Assembly (NCBI GenBank): GCA_037501455.1
Contig: CM074864.1
Coordinates: 39,210,001 to 39,274,000, forward strand
Direction of reading: 5' to 3'
DNA length: 64,000 bases
From: Lantana camara
Lineage: Eukaryota; Streptophyta; Magnoliopsida; Lamiales; Verbenaceae
Positions 32,992 through 44,597 of the stretch are shown one piece after another. Numbering within the stretch: position 1 is the first letter of the stretch; each line of letters opens with the position of its first letter. The translations under genes and the position numbers were made by a program. The notes under the pieces are model-generated. The model had not been told where the DNA came from and did no database searches. It was given only the letters and a program-made list of their open reading frames with translations.

Positions 32992-33295
32992 AATTCTTTT
33001 CTAGAATTAATTAATTAATTTAAGTCTTTTAATTAATTTTGAATTAATTATTAAGATTTTATTTCTCAAGCTTAACCCAATAAATAATTAATTGAGAATT
33101 AAATTATTTATTGAAACTTGGCTTTTAGCTTTAGGAAAGTTGAAAAGTCCAACTTCCTATTGTAGGAGAGAGAAAGTTGATTCTTGCAAGACTTGGAGAA
33201 CAAGTTGGGAACTTATTTTCTCCAATTAAATTAGTTAATTAGTGAGTAAGAAAACAATCCCACTGGTTCTTGGAAACCCTAGGGGTTCGAACTAG

Positions 33296-33303
33296 TATAA
33301 ATA
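33296..33303 (+). promoter_or_regulatory. TATA-like box of the 31693 solo LTR
   Basis: TATAAATA followed by AAGGGGG lies about 385 bp before the LTR end. Confidence 0.5.
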
Positions 33304-33682
33304 AAGGGGGTTGGGGCTTCTCTTATTTTTTAGACCAACACTCACGAAGTGTTAGTTTTTGAGAAAAATAAAAGAAAAGTTTTAAAACCAAAATCCTAGC
33401 CTTTAACATAAGCCGTATAACTAGCATTCTCACTAGCTTGATCGTATTCTAGGACTGGTGTGGATACGCTTTGGAGGGTCGTTGCTTTGGAATCTATCAA
33501 GAACCGTTCGAGGGACATTCCGCTTGAAGGGTGTTCAGTAGGTGGTACTGACATCACTAGAAAGCTTCAACCTACGTAAGTTTCTAAACACCTTGTGATA
33601 CGATACGAGAATTGCAAGTCCATGATCAATCTTTTGGAAAAATTTTAAATTTTCGTTGCGTTTCTGTAATCGTTTTCCAACA

Positions 33683-35780
33683 TCACATTCATAGCATGAG
33701 CACTCATCTTGCATCGTACCTTATTACGTTATTGTGATGCGTGTTATGTATTGCTATTACCTATTGTTTTCTTGCTTTATTTGTTGATAACGTGATGCAT
33801 AGCATAAGCAAACCTAACCCTGCATGCATAAGTTCCATGTCTTCGTGATAGTATTAATGAAATCTCTACACCTCCAAGTGAAGTTTTTCCTTGTAGTAAT
33901 GAGAATCGAGGTAAGAAGAAGGTGAAAATTCAAAGAATTTAGAGGAGATAATAGCAAAAAAGCTAAGGACACTACGAAAATGGAAGGATTGTTTAATGAT
34001 GAGTAATCAAGGGAGTGTTGAAGGGAGAATTGAAACTGCAATCCTGGAAGAATTATTCGAGTTAAATTCCTAGGAGGGAAACGAATAACTCCCCGTTCTA
34101 GAGGAATTTTAATCGGATTTCACGGGATCGTCTAACTCGAGAAAAGAGCAAAGGAAAGATCTTGGAAATGTTTTAATTCGAGATCCAGGTCAATGATGAG
34201 GTGATATTCTTCAAGAGGACTTAAGGTAAAATAGGTTCTTTAAGGGGATAAGTAACAAAGATCATCGGAGATTATTCGAACATCATAGGATTAGGGGATA
34301 ATGAGCACTACGTACCATCAAGGAAGAGTTTCCAATTAAACCAACTCATTAGAAGTCAAGCTCAGGCAAGAGGGAGAAGAAGAGAGAATTGAGACACCTC
34401 GGATTTCGGGTAAGGAAGAAGTGGTATTGGGAGGAGTTAAAAATAATCAATCATTATAGTGATTCCAAGACTATAGAAAAACCAAGATACGAGAAGTTCT
34501 ATTTTCGGGATGGATTGGAGTTTACCTTCCAGATCCAAGTTGAATTTACCGTGTTATGAAGTCGAATTCGGAGATATGAAGTAACAAATGGAAACGATAA
34601 AGAAAAGCAAAGAGTTTTGGAAGGAAATTATGTACCCAAGTGTAAGTCAATAGAGGACAAGTCATATAACCGATTCGAATTCGTAAAGAGTAAAACCAGG
34701 GGACTTCCATCGAGGTGATAACTAGGTGAAGATTCGGAACAACAATAGGAGGCCAATTAATAGGAAGAAGTCAGGATACTAAGTCCATGGACATAGAAGA
34801 ATTGGAGTCAAGAAATCACAATCTCGGACCGTAGAGATATACAAGTTGATGTAAGAAGATTCACGGAGATTTTGAAAACCATGAGGTTTTAAAGGAATTT
34901 GAGAATTTATCAAGGCATGGTCCGAAGTCACCTAGGATATGCTATTACACTTTTTGACCGAGCGTGGGACGGAATAATTGACGAAGAGTATGAGGAAGCT
35001 CTCAAGAGAGATCAACCCAAATAATTTCTCACCGCCACAAGGGGGTTGGTTAGAGAATCCGGAGAACACCTTGGGTGGATATAAGTATTAGAAAAGACAG
35101 AGCTGGCGGAGTAATCAAATGACACATTGAGATTTATTGAGAAAGCTTGAGACCGAGATTGCCGAACCATGAACCGCACAACATCAAATTCAGCTAGCCA
35201 CCTAATCATCTGAATATCCAGGAATTCCACAATGGTGAACGGTACATAAATCATTCATGGCACGCGCATCATTCATTCTTAAATTACGATTTGGGTTATT
35301 TAATTGTTACTTATGTGTTTTGATACTTGTTGATTGCTCACTCGTTCTGAGTGTTGTTTTGAGGGTACGAGAGTGTGGTAAGCTGAGGGTCGAGAACAAC
35401 GGACTTTCGAGGCAAGTAGCAATTGAAGGATGACTTTTTGGGGAAGACCTCCGTCTTGGAGGGTGCAAGTGGTGAGAGTCCAGTAACTACGCCACTCATG
35501 TAACACCGAGCTCTTGTCTTAGTTGGAACAAATCAAACGATAGGTGATGAATCAATCTGGACCCTCCTATCGTGCGAGACGTTTAGACTGCTCCTAGCCG
35601 GATCAAGTTGTGTAGGAGTTACCACATCAAGACTTCAAGCTTTGATCAAACCCCTTGTGCTGGAAGACATTACCGGGCTAATCCTTGTCGGGACATCATG
35701 AACCTCGAACATGGGATGAATATGGGAAGTTACTTGAGCATGAAACTCGAGCAGTAGAACCTGGGGACCAGGTTCTCTTA
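33683..35780 (+). other. gypsy-A internal region, decayed and purine-rich
   Basis: No ORF longer than about 100 codons is present and I recognise no protease, RT or integrase. The plus strand is markedly purine-rich (A and G) from about 33880 to 34990. Near 35690-35760 short matches (RTWDEYGKLLEHE) are weakly like the chromodomain end of Tekay pol, but I would not rely on this. It fits a large non-autonomous derivative that relies on proteins from elsewhere. Confidence 0.55.
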
Positions 35781-35791
35781 AGGGGGGAAGA
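35781..35791 (+). other. gypsy-A polypurine tract
   Basis: AGGGGGGAAGA is one base before the LTR start TGTCACGCCC. This is a typical gypsy 3' junction. Confidence 0.88.
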
Positions 35792-35792
35792 T

Positions 35793-38664
35793 TGTCACGC
35801 CCTGTCTGCTCGCACGTACAGGTTAATGCCACATGTGAGTTTAATTTCCATATTTGCATTCATTTTCTTATTTAATTTATTCATCTTATTTGAATTCCTT
35901 TCATTATTCAATTCCTATATGAACTATGTGAAATATTTGGTACGTTTTGCCCTATTTGAACGACTGAGATTTTTAATTCGATCCGAGCATGCTAATTTCA
36001 TGTAATACATGAATTATATGATTCTTGGACTTAATTTCATGATTTATATATGCTTTGGACTTGTTTGGACTCAATTGAATTTTTATTCAAACTTTTGGGC
36101 CAATTTGCAATTTGGCCACTCTTGAGTCATTTCTCCGTAACTTGAGCTCGAGAACTCAGATTCGAGTTCCGTCTTCTCCATTGTACTCGAATCGACGATT
36201 TGGAGTCAATGGAACAAGTCTTGTACTTTTTCAATGCCGTTTTGACCCCCAACGATGTAGATTTCGACCCTACGTACCTAAAACGCCCTTATAGCCACTT
36301 GGAGACTAGCCTAATCATTTCTTGTCCTTTCCTTGACTTAAGTTCAACTATAACCTCTCTTTCCCTCATCTTTCTCCCCTAATTTTTGAACCAAGAAGAA
36401 AGGGAAGAAGGAAGAGAAGCTCTAAGCTCATTTCCTCCAATTTTGTGACCTTAGAGCTCAATATTTAGCCATTTCTTGCTCCAATCTTTAAAGGTAAGTT
36501 AGGAATTTTGATCTCCTTGATCCTATAATCATTTTACACTCCATGGATCATGCTTTTATGTTAGAGATGTATGAATATGCTACGGTTGATGAATAGTTAG
36601 ATATTATGAGAATTTTGTAGAACTAGTGCATCTTTTGTTTTCCTTGAGTTTAAAGCTTGATATATTGATCATCTTGACTCCTTTATTGCTTCTATTTTCT
36701 CCTATTTGATGGTAGTTGGTTGAGGAGGGATTTATCATTAATGTTCATATGAGTTCTTGTAAGAATGGATGAATACTTGTGCTTCTTTGATCCTTGCTTC
36801 CTTGAACGAGTTTAAATTGGTAATTGCTTGAATTCCTTGAATTATATGGTAGTATAATTGTCCTTTTACCTTTATTCATGTTGTGGATTTGATATGGCTT
36901 GGTTTTACCTTGGTTTGCAAGCTTTTCCTCGAATTTTTAGCCTCTGACCCAAATCCACTGGGGTGGATTTTTGGTTTGAAAATAATCCACCGGGGTGGAA
37001 TTGAGGTAGGCCCTCCTGGAATTCGCCTGACCTAAATCCACGGGGGTGGATTCCCCTTTTGAAAAAATTCCACCGGGGTGGATTTAGGGCAGTGGCTCCT
37101 TTTGCTCAGAACTTTTTTTTCTTGTTTCTCTTCACTTGTTTGACTCTCTTCCACCCCTAATATGATCCCTAAGCTTTGCTAACATGTATTATTATATGTT
37201 AACTTGCTTGTGTTAGATTTTTGAATTTATTTGATATGATTTGAACGAGTTATGATTCAATATGTCTTAACTGATACGTGTAATCTTTTCTTGTGTAGTT
37301 CGTCTCCTTTATGCATTTTAAACTCATGAACGCTTATGATATGCTATAATATGATACATTATGAGTTTATTTGATATGATATGAGTTTAATTCTTGGATT
37401 CCTTATGTGTTATTTCAATATTTGTTCCGCTATGCCTAAGTATGAATTATATGACATGCATTGCATCCACTTGTATTTGTATGCATCGCCGTGCGTCTAA
37501 TTGGTTCATAATTGAGTCTAAGTCTCGGGTGTTGTGTTTTTTTGTTTCAGAGCCTCTTCTGGTCGTTCACGAGCCCGAAGTTTAGGTGGTTGGTTGTTCG
37601 TTTTGGCCCCGGCACCCTCTTCTTTTGTTTCAAGGTGAGGTTTAGGACCTTCTCTTTTAGATAAGAGACCTATGGCCTAAATATGATGATTTCTTACCCG
37701 CATGTGATTATACTATATATTTACATATGAGATATGTGCCATATGAAATGTTTATGACCTTATCTTACGATTAAAACGTTTTGAACTATAAATATGAGCA
37801 TATATAAGCTTGAAAATGTTTTTCAACGAGGCTATGCTCTAAACCATGTGTTGTCACGTAAGCTAGGATCTACCTCAAAATCTTATTACTAAGGAAAACA
37901 CGGAGAGGTACGCGTATAACATATGCCGAGTTGCAAGGTAAGGTTTGCTCGATAAGGTACGTAAGTTATGTTTAATTATATAGCGAGTTAAGTAGGTTTA
38001 ATGAGATAATTGGTTTTACTGGGCCCCAGAGACGTGGGTAAGGATGCTCGGGACGGCAAAGGCCGTCAGGTTAAGCCTGGGCACGATCTCCATTTGGAGT
38101 ACTTACGCGCGACTCTTGTAGGTTGAGGAGGCGTGGTGCTTCAAGCACATTGCGGGTTAGCTACCCCATGTGCATTGGTAATTAGGTGGAGAGGGTTTGA
38201 CTCCCGAAACACCACTGTTGTTGGGGATGGGTACGTTTTATGTATTTACATTTTCTTGGTTTTCTTAAGTTGTAGAGGAGTAAGGGTTAGGTGCTCGTAC
38301 TCGTCGAGCTTTTGCATGATTCGTTGATTATGAAACGGGATAGGAGCTTCTTTTAAACTTCAGTACGTTTTATTTTGATTATGAAATGTATATGTTTCTT
38401 TCGAAATTGGTTTGGTATGAAAAACCCTACTCCCGATTCATAATCTTTTGATTATTACGTGCTTTGCTCTATATTTATATAGTGTGTGGGTGTGCGTTAA
38501 CCCCCTCACTCAGTCGAGTTGTGACAGATCCCTCTCTTTTTCCCTCCTTTAGTTGTAGGTTTGATCGAGCTAAGCGGGGAAGCTCGTGGTCGTGTTGTAC
38601 TAGCTAGTTTGGGTCGAGTCAGCATTTCATACTTGCATCTTTGTATATCTTTTGTTTTGCGCTA
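35793..38664 (+). repeat. gypsy-A 3' LTR, truncated
   Basis: It aligns in order with the 5' LTR from TGTCACGCCC to about 38645. A deletion of roughly 140 bp relative to the 5' LTR then occurs at a TTTGTAT repeat. Similarity ends near 38664 (TTTTGTTTTGCGC), after which the sequence belongs to LTR-B. The four quasi-palindromic repeats are at 36953-37086. Confidence 0.8.
36953..37086. repeat. Quasi-palindromic CCACCGGGGTGG-type repeats in gypsy-A 3' LTR
   Basis: These are the counterparts of 23659-23791, with the same four-unit order. Base changes within units are few compared with flanks. Confidence 0.7.
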
Positions 38665-39156
38665 TATTTGTCTTTGCTTATATGTTGTCGGTACAGGTGA
38701 GGTTTAATTGCTAGTGACCGAGAACCATATAACCCTTAACTTTCGGCCAAAATGTATATATATATTTATAATCTTTCCAAAAACCCTCAAATAATTCGAA
38801 AGCAAACCATGTACCGTGTTATCGTGATTGAATTGATCGTGTTTTGGCGTGTATTCATGTACTATGTACTGTGGGCCCGAGAGTTAGTATTTGAGCCAAC
38901 CAGGAAAGCAAGGGCTGACGGGTAACTCTTTCACTCCTCTCATACCGTGGGGATGAACCCTGAATCCACCAGGAGGTTTGGTGGAGAAAGGAGTCCCGTG
39001 CGTGGGAGTCATGTTCCCGACGTATACCGTGTTACCGTGGATGGTTCGGGCCTTTCAAACCCCCCATCATTGGAGGAAGAAGGAGTCACTGAAACTGCTA
39101 CTTGTGCACTGTAACTGCTTGCATGATCACTTAATTAATTGAAAGTATCGTGATTG
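38665..39156 (+). repeat. LTR-B, first part (related gypsy LTR)
   Basis: It differs in sequence from gypsy-A but follows the same plan, and its continuation at 46543-46987 and 51871-52023 ends like a Tekay-type LTR. It has the flank duplication GATTG (39152-39156) of copia-2. No gene is seen. Confidence 0.6.
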
Positions 39157-40370
39157 TGTTAGGAATAGTGCCCTAGAAAGCCGATTGTATATCCACTTTG
39201 TGCTTTTCCTTATTGTAATCACAGACAATCTTTGAATGAAATAACGAATTGAGGTAACACTTCTTTATATGCTCTTGTTTGGTATGCGTTTACTTTAGCT
39301 GTGCATGTATGAGAACTCCCCTAATCCTGATGACTTTAGGACTCTACCATTTAGGTGAAATGGTTCATGAAACGAGCCCTATATCACATAAGTCATCATT
39401 AGTAAAATACTCCAAGCCGATGAGTCCTACAGACAGTGGGAGTGTCAACCTGACTCCTCTAAGGCTTGCTTGTGGGATCACGCCCTTAAGAAGGACCACC
39501 TTGTTTCATGGAGGTGCAAAGTGTATAGTTGATACGTACGTGATACATGAGGGTGCTTACTTTAATAAGTTCACTGAGGTGCCCCGTGTGAGAACATTCC
39601 TAAATGGGAAAGGAAGTTTCTATTTCAGGAAATGGAAACTTCCAGATTAGGAAATATCTCACGAGTCATTGATGTGATTAATTGATCCTTAGACTTGAGG
39701 TTCCTTGTCACTTTATGAGTTAACTCTGTAGTCTTAGGTATAAGCTTTAAAGGGTGTCACCTTGGACAACTGATTCAGGCTTATGCTGGGGCTGCACAAG
39801 TGATTCATGAAAGTGAATGAGAATCAAGATAGGACCTACACTTGCATTTGCAAGGTGATCTCTTATTGTGTAAGTCATTCATATGCCATATGGAGTCCTT
39901 GGCCAATGCAGTAGATCAAGACATCAAGAAAAGGGTTTCTTGGATTGAGATCAAATGGATATGAAATGCACTTAGCTTTAAGACCGGATTATTAGGGTTC
40001 TGATTATTCCCTTGCCCTAGATCTTGGTTGAGAGATAGTAAGTAGGAGGATTGTATCTCACATGAATCAATGACTTAAAGGTTCTCTCGAATCCGAACAT
40101 TCCAATTCAGCTAGGGGTTAAACACCTGTTGCTAGACTATGGTCGTTTAATCTGTGGACTGATTAATTCATTAGTGAATTAATTAATTAGGGTCACTGCT
40201 AATTGAATTGAGAACCTAGAGGGTCACACACAACAACTTGGTTACATGAGTTGAGGTTTTAAAATGATTAAATGAGTTAATCGGGCCAAGAGGGTTCCAC
40301 ACGTGTGAAATCACACGTGTGGCTCACGTGAGTGACACGTGTCACTGTGACACGTGTCACACACGTGTGA

Positions 40371-40405
<35 letters not shown>

Positions 40406-41122
40406 GTATTAAATAATTAAATGTGTTAATTATTTAATAGACTTTGGTTTAATTTTTGAATTAAAAAGAAAGTCTTATTTTGGAGAAAATAATCTAGTTA
40501 ATTAATCACGAATTAATTAATTAAGTAAAATAAATTATTTATTTTAAATAAATAAAGTATAAAATTATCCAAAAATAGTTTGGATATTTTTATCTCTCTT
40601 AAAAGTTGACTTGAATTAGAATTCAAAGTCAAAGTTGGAAAATACTTGATGATCAAGTAATAGGAGAGAGAGGAACCAAATCCTTACCCAACAAGGATTA
40701 GGATCGGCGCCCCTCTCCCTTTTCCTATATATAGGGGAGCTCATGCTCCCCTTTAGAGCTAATTGGCAATTCTTTTGGTTCATGTGTTGAACACCTTCCT
40801 TTCTCCAAGATTAAATAAAACCCTAGGTTAAGCCTAAACACTAACTAGAGAACTAGCATCCTTACTAGTTAGATTGTCATCAAGTTGGTGGACTTTCTCT
40901 AGAGGCTTCAAGTTAGAAGTTTGAAGATTCGAGCTTTACCAAGGAGAGGGGATCAAGCCGCGAGAAGAGCGTTCTTGGGTGGCTTGAAACGCTTCAAGAA
41001 AAAACAAAAGAAAAGTAAGTTTCTTTATTCCTTCGAATTTGGTTACACGATTACGAGTCCAAGATCCTTTTGTTGGGAAAATTTTTTAAATTCCGTTGCT
41101 TTCTGATTCGTGTTTTCCAACA
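39157..41122 (+). repeat. copia-2 5' LTR
   Basis: It runs TGTTAGGAATAGTGCCC to GTGTTTTCCAACA. It contains six CACGTG (about 40303-40369), a (TA)n microsatellite at 40371-40405 not seen in copia-1, a TATA-like box at 40726-40733, and the 32-nt inverted repeat at 39612-39643. Confidence 0.95.
40726..40733 (+). promoter_or_regulatory. TATA-like box of the copia-2 5' LTR
   Basis: TATATATA followed by GGGGAGC aligns with TATAAATA of copia-1. Confidence 0.55.
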
Positions 41123-41124
41123 AG

Positions 41125-41137
41125 TGGTATCAGAGCC
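41125..41137 (+). other. copia-2 primer-binding site
   Basis: TGGTATCAGAGCC begins two bases after the LTR end. Confidence 0.93.
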
Positions 41138-41413
41138 ACCTCGTTAATCGTGTTTCTGATTCGTCTCAATTATTCTGAATTTGGTAGAAATTCTTTGGCT
41201 TAGATGCGAATTAGGTATTCATGAGTTCTTTTAGAAAGCCTGAAATACGAAACTGTAATTTTTCCTGAATTTCTAAAACTGTTTTCTCAAATCGTGTTTT
41301 TGAAAATTGTTTTAGTTGAAATTTATCTATATCGAATTTTAATTGAAACGGGTTTTGGAGAAACTTTAAAAATACGAAACGAACACGAAATAGGACGAGC
41401 CTAGGCGCGACTG
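41138..41413 (+). other. copia-2 leader remnant
   Basis: It aligns with the first about 275 bp of the copia-1 leader (reverse complement of 8530-8806) and stops at CCTAGGCGCGACTG. The break is at the edge of the GC-rich block that holds the three stem-loops in copia-1, so these are lost here. Confidence 0.8.
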
Positions 41414-42632
41414 TTCACACGTGTGTGACATGTGTCACAGTGACACGTGTCACTCACGTGAGCCACACGTGTGATTTCACACGTGTGGAACCCTCTTGGC
41501 CCGATTAACTCGTTTAATCATTTTAAAGCCTCAACTCATGTAACCAAGTTGTTGTGTGTGACCCTCTAGGTTCTCAATTCAATTAGCAGTGACCCTAATT
41601 AATTAATTCACTAATGAATTAATCAGTCCACAGATTAAACGACCATAGTCTAGCAACAGGTGTTTAACCCCTAGCTGAATTGGAATGTTCGGATTCGACA
41701 TAACCTTTAAGTCATTGATTCATTCGAGATACAATCCTCCTGCTTACTATCTCTCAACCAAGATCTAGGGCAAGGGAATAATCAGAACCCTAATAATCCG
41801 GTCTTAAAGCTAAGTGCATTTCATATCCATTTGATCTCAATCCAAGAAACCCTTTTCTTGATGTCTTGATCTACTGCCTTGGCCAAGGACTCCATATGGC
41901 ATATGAATGACTTACACAATAAGAGATCACCTTGCAAATGCAAGTGTAGGTCCTATCTTGATTCTCCTTCACTTTCATGAATCACTTGTGCAGCCCCAGA
42001 ATAAGCCTTGAATCAGTTGTCTAAGGCGACACCCTTTAAAGCTTATACCTAAGACTACAGAGTTAACTCATAAAGTGACAAGGAACCTCAAGTCTAAGGA
42101 TCAATTAATCACATCAATGACTCGTGAGATATTTCCTAATCTGGAAGTTTCCATTTCCTGAAATAGAAACTTCCTTTCCCATTTAGGAATGTTCTCACAC
42201 GGGGCACCTCAGTGAACTTGCTTATTAAAGTAAGCACCCTCATGTATCACTCACGTATCAACTATACACTTTGCACCTCCATGAAACAAGGTGGTCCTTC
42301 TTAAGGGCGTGATCCCACAAGCAAGCCTTAGAGGAGTCAGGTTGACACTCCCACTGTTTGTAGGACTCATCGGCTTGGAGTATTTTACTAATCATGACTT
42401 ATGTGATATAGGGCTCGTTTCATGAACCATTTCACCTAAATGGTAGAGTCCTAAAGTCATCAGGATTAGGGGAGTTCTCATACATGCACAGCTAAAGTAA
42501 ACGCATACCAAACAAGAGCAAATAAAGAAGTGTTGCCTCAATTCGTTATTTTATTCAAAGATTGTCTGTGATTACAATAAGGAAAAGCACAAAGCGGATA
42601 TACAATCGGCTTTTAGGGCACTATTCCTAACA
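41414..42632 (-). repeat. Inverted partial LTR inside copia-2
   Basis: This 1219-bp segment is the reverse complement of the first about 1215 bp of the copia-2 LTR. It starts at TTCACACGTG, exactly where the LTR enters its (TA)n tract, and ends at a perfect LTR terminus (CTATTCCTAACA). The terminal end abuts pol sequence at 42633. A minus-oriented copy inserted in pol, followed by a deletion from the leader into its LTR, would give this structure. Confidence 0.9.
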
Positions 42633-44581
42633 TTTACGTGAAGAGGACAGTGGGAGATAAGTTAGAATCTCGTTCTAACTTATGCTACTTTGTAGGTTAT
42701 CCTAAGGAATCCATAGGATACTACTTCTATGATCAATCTGAGCAAAAGGTGTTTGTTTCCAGAAATGCCACTTTTCTTGAGGAACCGTTCCTTAAAGAAA
42801 AGAAAGGCAAGATCATAGAATTAGAAGAAGTACAAAGTAACCCCACGCCACCCACTGAAGAAACGTCCCCTTCTGATCAACTATAACCAATCACGAATTT
42901 CGATACACACGAAAATCCTCCTCTAAGGCGTTCTGAACGCACTCCTAGACAGCCGGAGAGATGGTATGGATTCTTCCATGAAATCTCTCAAAAGGATAAT
43001 GATCCTTCAACATATGAGGACGCACTTTCAGATTCTGACTCTGAACAGTGGATAGAAGCCATGAAATCCGAAATGGATTCCATGAACTCCAACCAAGTTT
43101 GGACCTTGGTAGATTTGCCTGATGGGGTCAAACCCATAGGTTGCAAAGGGATCTTTAAGAGAAAGCTTGGAGTTGATGGAAGCATTGCAGCCTACAAAGC
43201 AAGACTGGTTGCAAAAGGATTCACTCAAAGACCCGGCGTGGACGTTGACGAAACCTTTTCACCAGTTGCAATGCAAAAGTCCATTCGAATCATGCTTGCC
43301 ATTGCTACATATTATGACTATGAGATATGGCAAATAGATGTGAAAGCTGCCTTTCTCAATGGTGACATTGACAAAGACATTTATATGGAGCAACCCATAG
43401 GTTTCACATTCAGTGGGAGTGAGCAAAAGGTTTGCAAACTCCAAAGATCAATCTATGGATTGAAACAGGCTTCTAGGAATTGGAACATTCGATTTGATGA
43501 ATCAGTCAAAGCGTTTGGCTTCATGAAAATTTCGAATGAATCATGTGTGTATAGAAAGGAATTGGAGACCTCAGTGCAATTCTTAGTACTTTATGTTGAT
43601 GACATCCTTCTTATTGGGAATTCGAAGGATGACATGAAAGTAACTAAGTTATGGTTATCGAACCAATTCGAGATGAAAGATCTTGGTGATGCGTCCTATA
43701 TCCTTGGAATTAAAATCTATAGAGATAGATCTAGAAGGTTAATAGGACTATCACAGTCGATGTACATTGATAAAGTATTGAAGAGATTCAATATGGAGTT
43801 AGCAAAGGTTAAGAACCTTCCTGTGAGTGTAGGAACATGTCTTTCAAAGAAGATGTGTCCTAAGACTAACCTTGAGAAGGAGAGAATGACTCATACACCT
43901 TATGCCTCAGCAATAGGTAGCATAATGTATGCAATGTTATGTACTCGACCGGATGTGGCTTATGCACTTAGTGTGACAAGTCGTTTCCAATCTGACCCTG
44001 GAGATGGTCACTGGGCTGCCGTGAAGAATATTCTTAAGTACTTGAAAAGTACTAAAGATTTATTCTTAGTTTACGGAGGTCAGAAAGATCTTACTGTCGA
44101 AGGATACTGCGATGCAAGCTTTGCATCAGACTTAGATGATTTTAAGTCAATGTTAGGATACATTTTCTGCCTAAACGGCGGAGCAGTGAGTTGGAAGAGT
44201 TTCAAGCAAACTACCACTGCAGATTCGACCACTGAGGCCGAATACTTAGTTGCAAATGATGCAGCTAAGGAAGGTGTTTGGATTAGAAACTTCATTCAAG
44301 AGTTGAATGTTGTTCCTAGCATGAAAGACCCCATAACTGTGTTTCGTGACAACGCTGGGGCGGTTACTCAAGCAAGAGAACCAAGATCTCACCAACGGAC
44401 CAAGAACATTATGAGGAAGTATCACCTAATCCGTGATATTATCAAAAGAGGAGATGTGCAAATCGAGAGGGTCACATCAGTAGAGAACATGGCAGATCCA
44501 CTTACTAAACCCCTTAGTCGAGAAGCTTTCCAAGGTTATCTTCAGAAGATGGGACTTAGAGTAGCTTTAGAATGGCTTTGA
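42633..44581 (+). pseudogene. copia-2 pol: integrase C-terminus, RT and RNase H
   Basis: The frame enters at the integrase C-terminal block (MKRTVGDKLESRSN, GYPKESIGYYFY). A TAA at 42882-42884 replaces a CAA (Gln) found in copia-1. RT and RNase H then stay open for 506 codons from 43061: ARLVAKGFTQ, YVDDILLIGN, EGYCDASFASD and STTEAEY. Point changes relative to copia-1 include Trp to Gly in GCKGIFKRK and Cys to Arg in FRDNAGAV, both at conserved places. RT motifs are otherwise complete. Confidence 0.9.
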
Positions 44582-44586
44582 CGGGC

Positions 44587-44596
44587 AAGTGGGAGA
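44587..44596 (+). other. copia-2 polypurine tract
   Basis: AAGTGGGAGA one base before the 3' LTR, identical to copia-1. Confidence 0.9.
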
Positions 44597-44597
44597 T

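Larger units (their letters stand above)
31693..33682 (+). mobile_element. Solo LTR related to the copia-1/copia-2 family
   Basis: It begins TGTTAGGAATAGCGCCC and ends GTTTTCCAACA. The flanks TCGCA (31688-31692) and TCACA (33683-33687) differ by one base, a CpG change. Order and content match the copia-1 and copia-2 LTRs (GAACTCCCCTAAT, GACAGTGGGAGTG, CATTCCTAAATGGG), but identity is clearly lower, so it is a diverged subfamily. There is no internal region, as expected after LTR-LTR recombination. It carries CACGTG hexamers between 32882 and 32991 and a TATA-like box at 33296. Confidence 0.88.
22488..38664 (+). mobile_element. gypsy-A: Tekay/Del-like, non-autonomous Ty3-gypsy element
   Basis: A 5' LTR (22488-30737, interrupted by the Ale-type copia) is followed by a Met-tRNA primer-binding site, a short internal region with a Gag relic and no intact pol, a G-rich polypurine tract, and a 3' LTR starting TGTCACGCCC at 35793. 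Without insertions the LTR is about 3.1 kb and the internal region about 3.1 kb. The LTR start, tract and primer site resemble Tekay/Del chromoviruses. The first 5' LTR base pair is CG instead of TG. No matching target duplication is found because the 3' end is chimeric (see LTR-B). Confidence 0.8.

Noticed and set aside
31693..33682. Complete copia element
   Set aside because: Flanks of five bases lie right at both ends of a single LTR, and there is no internal sequence.
30743..35792. Full gypsy pol in gypsy-A
   Set aside because: No RT, integrase or protease motif is found; the only weak chromodomain-like match is too short.
8807..41137. tRNA gene at the TGGTATCAGAGC matches
   Set aside because: These are 12- or 13-base complements of the tRNA end placed next to LTRs; no cloverleaf is present.
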